The notes under the pieces are model-generated. The model was not told the origin of the DNA. It did no database searches and worked only from the letters and a program-made list of their open reading frames with translations. From Clostridia bacterium (GTDB taxonomy: Bacteria > Bacillota > Clostridia > Oscillospirales > CAG-272), in contig JAFTHJ010000154.1 in NCBI GenBank assembly GCA_017457465.1, positions 1 to 9,780 of the forward strand: a stretch of 9,780 nt of DNA. The letters run 5' to 3'. The position numbers and the translations under genes are program-made. Below, one piece after another: positions 5,870 through 9,780 of this stretch. The number at the start of each line of letters is the position of its first letter. Positions within the stretch are counted from its first letter, which is position 1.

Positions 5870-6580
5870 ATGAAAAACGAAAAGGATATATTTGACGATA
5901 TTGAAATAGACACGGGAGCTATTGATTCGGAGAAGCATTCGGTATCTCCCGCGGTTATAAAGCGTCTGCCGAGATATTTCAGATATCTGCGTGAGCTTAT
6001 AAGAATGGGAAAGACTCGCGTCAGCTCTGCCGAGCTTTCTAAAATGATGAACGTCACCGCGTCGCAGATAAGGCAGGATCTCAACTGCTTCGGCGGCTTC
6101 GGTCAGCAGGGCTACGGCTATAACGTAAACTACCTTTATACCAAGATATGTGAGATACTCGGGGTGGGCTGCGGCTTCCGCGCGGCGGTCATCGGCGCGG
6201 GTAATCTCGGAAGTGCGCTTGTGAAGAGCCCTATGTTCGAAAAAAGAGGAGTGGACGTCGTGGCTATGTTTGACGTAGACGCGAATCTTATAGGAAAGAA
6301 GCTCGGTCATATAAAAATATTCAATGTCTCGGATATCGAACGGATATTCGAGGAATACGCTATAGACATCGCGATACTCACAATGCCCAAGGAATTCGCG
6401 CAGGAGACTGCCGATAGGCTCTCGGGAACGGGTATCGGAGGTATATGGAATTTCACGGGTAAGGAGCTGAAGCTCGAGTCAGATATAGTTATCGAAAACG
6501 TCCATATCGGAGACTCGTTGATGACTCTTTGCTACGAGATAGCAAGAAAAAAAGATAACGGAGAAAATTCCGCAAAATGA
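5870..6580 (+). CDS. rex: Redox-sensing transcriptional repressor Rex
   Basis: A 236-residue Rex protein. Rex dimers bind operator DNA when NAD+ is high and release it when NADH rises, controlling fermentation and electron-transfer genes in the cytosol. The winged-helix domain spans about residues 26-80, with SPAVIKRLPRY at its start and SQIRQDL plus FGGFGQQGYGY (74-84) in the recognition and wing region. The Rossmann domain follows, with the dinucleotide loop G109-x-G-x-x-G114 and D135 at the end of the second strand (MFDVD). The C-terminal helix (about 213-228) is the domain-swapping helix of the dimer. It has an acidic N-terminal extension of about 24 residues compared with typical Rex of about 210-215 residues. 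AAAGGA at 5857-5862 (7 nt spacing) supports the ATG. The stop overlaps the dnaD start by 4 nt (ATGA). Adjacency of tsaD-region genes and rex is also known in Bacillus subtilis. Confidence 0.95.
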   Translation: MKNEKDIFDDIEIDTGAIDSEKHSVSPAVIKRLPRYFRYLRELIRMGKTRVSSAELSKMMNVTASQIRQDLNCFGGFGQQGYGYNVNYLYTKICEILGVGCGFRAAVIGAGNLGSALVKSPMFEKRGVDVVAMFDVDANLIGKKLGHIKIFNVSDIERIFEEYAIDIAILTMPKEFAQETADRLSGTGIGGIWNFTGKELKLESDIVIENVHIGDSLMTLCYEIARKKDNGENSAK

Positions 6581-7560
6581 AAAAGAACGAAAAAATAAGT
6601 CTTAAATATAAGGAGACTCGGCTCCCATCAAGCTTTCTCGATTCGGTGCGCTCTGCCGACGAGAACGACCTGCGCGTGATGCTCTCTTTAGCTTTGCTTG
6701 AAACGGAGGAGATATCCCCCGAGGAGCTTTGCAAAAGGTTGGAGATAAGCGAGAGCGAGTTTGACGCTTCGGTAAAATACTGGTGCGGCGCGGGATTACT
6801 TAAAAAGGGCAAGAGGAGCGCGACGGGCGCGGAGAGTAAGCCGAAGACCGAGACAAAGACGGTTGCCGATGCTCACAGAGACGGAAAGCTTGAGAGGGCG
6901 AGTGAGATACCCTCGTATTCCTCGGCGGAGCTTACCGAGCTTATCGAGCGTCAGCGCATAACCGCGGAGTTTATCGACGAGGCGCAGCGAGTTTTCGGAA
7001 AGATGTTCAACACTCACGACATAAATATACTTGTGGGAATGGTTGATTATATCGGCTTTGACGAGGCGAGTGTGATACTTCTGCTCGACTATGTCAAAAA
7101 CAAGGGCAAACGCTCTCTGCGATACGCCGAGAAGTTGGCTTTTGAGCTTTATGACGAGGGAGTCACGACCGTACAGGCTTTGCAGAACAGATTCCTGAAG
7201 ATGGAGGAGTATGCCAAGACCGAGTCGGCTGTCGCGGCTATGTTCGGTATGAGCGGCAGAGCGCTTACCGCAAAGGAAAAGAAATTTTTACATTCCTGGA
7301 TAGAGGATATGGGTTACGGTGTCGAGTGCATAAGACTCGCGTACGACATAACCGTCGACAATACTCACGAGCCGCTTCCCGCGTACGCGAATACCATTCT
7401 CACGAACTGGTATAATGACGGTCTGCGTACATATGACGCTATCGTAGCGGCGGAAGAGGAGCGACGCTCAAAGGGCAAAAAGGGTAAGGAACAGGACAAG
7501 AGCTTCGATACAGACGAGTTCTTTGCCGCGGCTCTGAAGAGAACCTTTGAGGAGCTTTAA
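6577..7560 (+). CDS. DnaD-domain primosomal protein with two tandem DnaB_2 domains
   Basis: A 327-residue DnaD/DnaB-family protein. In Firmicutes such proteins remodel DNA and help load the replicative helicase at oriC and at restart sites. Residues about 13-77 look like a winged-helix N-terminal domain (DLRVMLSLALL, then an ISPEEL-type HTH). A polar linker (78-112) is followed by a first helical DnaB_2/DDBH2 domain (about 120-210) in which the usual Y-x3-I-x3-W motif is degenerate (RYAEKLAFELYDEGV). The second DDBH2 domain (about 218-290) keeps the motif intact as Y270-x3-I274-x3-W278 followed by YNDGLRT. A basic Lys-rich spacer and an acidic FDTDEFF tail end the protein. Its ATG overlaps the rex stop in ATGA, showing translational coupling, and a helicase-loader gene follows after 26 nt. 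Standard B. subtilis DnaD has one such domain; the two-domain form is seen in other clostridial and phage-like members. Naming it dnaD rather than dnaB (Bacillus) is uncertain. Confidence 0.88.
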   Translation: MKKNEKISLKYKETRLPSSFLDSVRSADENDLRVMLSLALLETEEISPEELCKRLEISESEFDASVKYWCGAGLLKKGKRSATGAESKPKTETKTVADAHRDGKLERASEIPSYSSAELTELIERQRITAEFIDEAQRVFGKMFNTHDINILVGMVDYIGFDEASVILLLDYVKNKGKRSLRYAEKLAFELYDEGVTTVQALQNRFLKMEEYAKTESAVAAMFGMSGRALTAKEKKFLHSWIEDMGYGVECIRLAYDITVDNTHEPLPAYANTILTNWYNDGLRTYDAIVAAEEERRSKGKKGKEQDKSFDTDEFFAAALKRTFEEL

Positions 7561-7586
7561 AAAATAAATCCGAGAGGATATTGATT

Positions 7587-8558
7587 ATGGCATATAATAA
7601 AGAAGATTTTATACGTATCCGAGAGGAATACTCAAAAAAATATCTGAAGGCGAGAGAGGCGGCGGACACACGCGCCAGAGAGCTTTACGAAAAGATTCCC
7701 GAATTGAGAACGCTTGATGGGATACTTGCGGGAACCGCCTCGAGAATTATGGGCGCGGTCTGCAGTGATAACGCCGAGGAGCGCATAAACGCGGTTCGCA
7801 GTGAGAACGAGCGGCTTTTGCGTGAGAGAGCGAAGCTTCTCACGGCGTACGGATATCCCGAGGATTATACCGACGTTCACTATGAGTGTGAGCTTTGCGG
7901 AGATACGGGATATGTTGATACCAAGATGTGTACCTGTATGAAAAAGGCGCTCGTGATGGCGGGTTACCGTTCATCTGGCATATACGGACTTATGCAGACA
8001 CAGTCGTTTGACAATTTTTCGCTGAAATACTATAAGGATAACGAAGAGGCGTACGCGACAATGAAGCAGAGCGCGGCTCTGCTCAAGAAATATGCCGAGA
8101 GTTTCGACGAGAACACCTATAAGAGCTTTATGCTTATAGGAAACACAGGTCTTGGGAAGACACATCTTTCGACCGCCGTGGCTGTCAAGGTGATAGAGAG
8201 AGGCTTTGACGTGCATTATGTTTCCGCCTGTTCGATGATTTCTGATTTTGAGGCGAAGCAGTTTGGCGGCAGAGGCGCTGCCGACGGTGTTGACACCTCG
8301 AGATATTACGATTGCGACCTGCTTATAATCGACGATTTCGGAACAGAGCTGACCAATCAGTTTACGCTCTCCTGCTTCTACGACGTGATAAATACGCGAA
8401 TGATAAAGAGAAAGTCGACGATAATCAACACAAATCTCGGAAAGAAGGAAATAGAGTCCAGATACGGCGACAGAATAACAAGCCGTCTGTTTGGTGAGTA
8501 CCGTCCGATTCTGTTTTTCGGAAGGGATATAAGAGAGCAGAAGATACATAAGGGTTAA
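7587..8558 (+). CDS. DnaI/DnaC-type AAA+ replicative helicase loader with zinc finger
   Basis: A 323-residue AAA+ ATPase that should load the hexameric replicative helicase onto DNA together with the neighbouring DnaD protein. Residues 1-95 are a helical, charged N-terminal region that in this family contacts the helicase. A zinc-binding knuckle follows, with C101-x2-C104 and C115-x-C117. The AAA+ core has Walker A GNTGLGKT (185-192), Walker B LLIIDDFG (245-252, acidic D249-D250), sensor 1 IINTN (279-283) and an arginine-finger region RYGDRITSRLFG (292-303). The start is set at the ATG at 7587, 8 nt after AGAGGA (7573-7578); the in-frame TTG at 7581 is only 2 nt from that site and is less likely. 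A strong hairpin terminator follows at 8591. IstB-like transposition helpers share the AAA+ core, but no transposase gene is nearby and the zinc region plus DnaD context favour replication. Confidence 0.92.
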   Translation: MAYNKEDFIRIREEYSKKYLKAREAADTRARELYEKIPELRTLDGILAGTASRIMGAVCSDNAEERINAVRSENERLLRERAKLLTAYGYPEDYTDVHYECELCGDTGYVDTKMCTCMKKALVMAGYRSSGIYGLMQTQSFDNFSLKYYKDNEEAYATMKQSAALLKKYAESFDENTYKSFMLIGNTGLGKTHLSTAVAVKVIERGFDVHYVSACSMISDFEAKQFGGRGAADGVDTSRYYDCDLLIIDDFGTELTNQFTLSCFYDVINTRMIKRKSTIINTNLGKKEIESRYGDRITSRLFGEYRPILFFGRDIREQKIHKG

Positions 8559-8590
8559 TGCGGATAAAAAAGCCTCATAACGCGAATAAT

Positions 8591-8622
8591 AAGGGATATA
8601 CGCACAGGCGTATATCCCTTTT
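8591..8622 (+). terminator. Hairpin terminator after the helicase-loader gene
   Basis: A perfect 13-bp stem (8591-8603 pairing with 8608-8620) closes an ACAG loop. Its 3' arm runs into TTTT (8619-8622), which is a short T tract, so some read-through into the next gene is possible. It is 33 nt after the loader stop codon and ends the seven-gene run. Confidence 0.8.
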
Positions 8623-8648
8623 AATTATGATAAGGCAGGAAAATGGTT

Positions 8649-9098
8649 ATGAATTCAAATAAAAGCTCGGTAAATGCCGAGATGCTTGATAGAATGTATA
8701 AGAATGTAAAAATGGGCTCGGACTCTATGATAAATATAATGTCGCGGGTCAGCGATGACTCTCTTCGCCGTGAGCTTACCTCGCAGCTTGATGCCTACGA
8801 GGGGTATTCGAGACGAGTTGGGGATATGATATACGAGTCGGGCGGAAAGCCAAAGGAGGAGGGGCTGATGACCAAGATGTCAGCCAAGATAGGAATGGCG
8901 ATGAACACTATGACCGACTCGACCTCAAGCCACCTTGCGCAGATGGTGATAGAGGGGGCGACTATGGGAATGACCGATATGACGAAGATAGTTCGCGAGT
9001 ACGAGAACAGAGAGTGCAGTGAGGCACCTCTAAAACTCGCGCGTGAGATTGCCGAGTTCGAGGATAAGAGTATCGAGAAGCTTAAAAAGTTTCTTTGA
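8649..9098 (+). CDS. Conserved-looking methionine-rich helical protein of unknown function
   Basis: A 149-residue cytosolic protein with no signal peptide or membrane segment. It is predicted almost wholly helical: about four helices, near residues 8-34, 36-64, 70-115 and 120-148, with a GGKPKEEG turn at 65-72. This looks like a ferritin-like or DUF2383-style four-helix bundle, but the E-x-x-H iron ligands are absent; the only His is H95 and the only Cys is C123. Sixteen of 149 residues are Met, ten of them between 74 and 111. AGGA at 8637-8640 lies 8 nt before the ATG at 8649, which is preferred; an in-frame ATG at 8643 (two residues longer) is also possible. I recall similar unnamed proteins in other Clostridia, but this is memory and not a search. 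It lies between two terminators and probably forms its own unit, although no clear promoter fits upstream (a TATGAT at 8626-8631 lacks a -35). Confidence 0.8.
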   Translation: MNSNKSSVNAEMLDRMYKNVKMGSDSMINIMSRVSDDSLRRELTSQLDAYEGYSRRVGDMIYESGGKPKEEGLMTKMSAKIGMAMNTMTDSTSSHLAQMVIEGATMGMTDMTKIVREYENRECSEAPLKLAREIAEFEDKSIEKLKKFL

Positions 9099-9104
9099 AT
9101 TACA

Positions 9105-9164
9105 ACAAAAGCAGCGTAGCTATGAGGATTCTCACGGCTACGCTGCTTTGTGATTTTTCTTTTT
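9105..9164 (+). terminator. Bidirectional hairpin terminator between convergent genes
   Basis: A perfect 13-bp stem (9108-9120 pairing with 9137-9149) carries an inner TGAG/CTCA stem (9123-9126 with 9131-9134) capped by GATT. On the plus strand a T-rich run follows (9154-9164), ending transcription of the helical protein gene. On the minus strand the stem is followed by TTTTGTTG, so it may also stop transcripts arriving from the convergent HD-domain gene. Confidence 0.88.
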
Positions 9165-9230
9165 GTTTTCGGACCGTCGGCGACGCCGGTCTCTACAAGG
9201 TTTGGTGTGATTCATTCGCATATTTGCGCC
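9165..9230. repeat. Possible dispersed intergenic palindromic element
   Basis: The gap between the terminator and the convergent nucleotidase gene holds two palindromic units. GACCG (9172-9176) pairs with CGGTC (9187-9191), with a T-C mismatch, two more G-C pairs and a GCGA loop (9180-9183); CGCA (9217-9220) pairs with TGCG (9225-9228). No coding potential is evident, and neither hairpin is followed by a T tract. The sequence style resembles short repeats often seen between genes in gut Clostridia, but only one copy is present here, so its repeat nature is inferred. Confidence 0.35.
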
Positions 9231-9272
9231 CTTACGATACTTCCCGCGGTGTCGGTGGGTATGGTATGCTTT

Positions 9273-9780
9273 TTATTCCAGCTCGTCGAGCGTCTTTTTG
9301 AAGGTGTCGATAAAGGTATTGCAGAAGTAGGCTACCTCCTCGTGGCAGAAATATGCCTCGACCTCTTTTTTGAGCGACTTTTCAGCCTTGGCGAACTCTC
9401 GGTTTCCGCTTCTCATCTCCTCGATACACTTGATATACGCCGAAATCTTGTCTGCCGCCTTTATGAGCATCGCCTCATAAGAGTCCTCGGGTAGCTCGAT
9501 AAGCTCACGGTATTCGCTCTGAAGCTCCTCGGGGAGCATTGAGATAAGCTTGTCATTCGCTATCTTCTCGATATTCTTATAGGACGCGCGTATTTCAGGA
9601 TTATAATATTTTATCGGTGTGGGCAAATCTCCCGTCAGTACCTCGCTCGTTTCGTGATAAAGCGCGGCGGAGGCGATACGGTCGGCGTTGAGCGCACCCC
9701 CGAATTTCTTGTTTTTGATAAGAGCCAGAGCGTGTGCTATCTGCGCCACCTGCGCACTGTGCTCGGCAATGTTTTCGTCG
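9273..9780 (-). CDS. HD-domain 5'-deoxynucleotidase, YfbR-like (partial, N-terminus outside window)
   Basis: The frame stays open to the right edge, so the 5' end is missing; the visible part has 168 residues, against about 200 for E. coli YfbR. YfbR is a metal-dependent phosphohydrolase that dephosphorylates deoxynucleoside 5'-monophosphates in the cytosol. The visible N-terminal part reads NIAEHSAQVAQIAH, the first metal-binding His segment; then LYHETSEVLTGDLPTPIKYYN, in which the usual His-Asp pair is His-Glu, while the following GD and the TPIKYYN signature are intact; and later KAADKISAYIKC with the last metal-binding Asp. An internal GTG at 9747-9749 is not the start, because family motifs continue upstream of it. 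The C-terminal half is helical and charged. It converges on the helical-protein gene. The family call is strong; the substrate is inferred. Confidence 0.9.
   Translation of the reverse strand, partial: DENIAEHSAQVAQIAHALALIKNKKFGGALNADRIASAALYHETSEVLTGDLPTPIKYYNPEIRASYKNIEKIANDKLISMLPEELQSEYRELIELPEDSYEAMLIKAADKISAYIKCIEEMRSGNREFAKAEKSLKKEVEAYFCHEEVAYFCNTFIDTFKKTLDELE

Noticed and set aside
7581..7586. TTG start two codons upstream of the helicase-loader ATG
   Set aside because: It lies only 2 nt from the AGAGGA ribosome binding site; the ATG at 7587 has the normal 8-nt spacing.
7587..8558. IstB-type transposition ATPase
   Set aside because: No transposase gene, terminal inverted repeats or target duplications are nearby, and the zinc knuckle plus DnaD neighbour fit a replicative helicase loader.
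8559..8648. Promoter for the small helical protein gene
   Set aside because: TATGAT at 8626-8631 resembles a -10, but 17 nt upstream lies terminator stem sequence without a -35 match, and the leader would be only about 11 nt; not strong enough to call.
9747..9749. GTG as start of the HD-domain nucleotidase
   Set aside because: The frame continues to the window edge and encodes the conserved NIAEHSAQ segment upstream of this codon, so it is internal.
1..9780. CRISPR array, tRNA, rRNA, mobile element or toxin-antitoxin pair
   Set aside because: No spaced direct repeats, cloverleaf-like segments, transposase or recombinase motifs, or small paired genes were seen; nearly all sequence is accounted for by housekeeping and surface genes.

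Overview
The window looks like chromosomal DNA from an anaerobic, gut-type member of the Clostridia (Bacillota). This rests on a Rex redox repressor, a DnaD plus DnaI-type helicase-loader pair, Gram-positive style lipoproteins with a BspA/InlB-like surface protein, AGGAGG-type ribosome binding sites, sigma-A promoters, and codon use rich in AGA and ATA at roughly even GC. A placement near Oscillospiraceae/Ruminococcaceae is an impression from protein style, not a measurement.

Layout: (1) Positions 23-2985, minus strand, hold two separately transcribed genes: a surface lipoprotein with InlB-type repeats and BspA-type leucine-rich repeats (1462-2985, own promoter and terminator), then a CPA2-type cation/proton antiporter (23-1312) behind a near-ideal sigma-A promoter. 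(2) Positions 2986-3167 are a divergent control region with a promoter on each strand. (3) Positions 3168-8558, plus strand, are a tightly packed run of seven genes: dCMP deaminase, an unknown lipoprotein, rimI, tsaD, rex, dnaD and a dnaI/dnaC-type helicase loader, closed by a strong hairpin at 8591-8622. (4) Positions 8649-9098 hold a small, methionine-rich helical protein of unknown function. (5) A hairpin terminator at 9105-9164 lies between it and a convergent minus-strand YfbR-like HD-domain 5'-nucleotidase that runs off the right edge (9273 to beyond 9780). The gap at 9165-9272 holds a palindromic element that may be a dispersed intergenic repeat.

The long run joins housekeeping functions: deoxynucleotide supply (dCMP deaminase), ribosomal protein acetylation (RimI), the tRNA t6A modification enzyme (TsaD), NADH/NAD+ sensing (Rex) and primosome assembly (DnaD plus loader). 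The rimI-tsaD-rex order recalls the Bacillus subtilis ydiB-ydiC-ydiD-gcp-ydiF-moaC-rex neighbourhood, but tsaE and tsaB are not next to it here. Two nucleotide-pool enzymes (dCMP deaminase and the HD nucleotidase) sit at opposite ends of the region.

I see no CRISPR array, tRNA, rRNA, insertion sequence, phage gene or defence cassette. I do not see a clearly new multi-gene system. The most useful observations are start-site corrections, well-defined promoters, the coupling of rex to replication-initiation genes, an HD-to-HE change in the nucleotidase, and the methionine-rich small protein.
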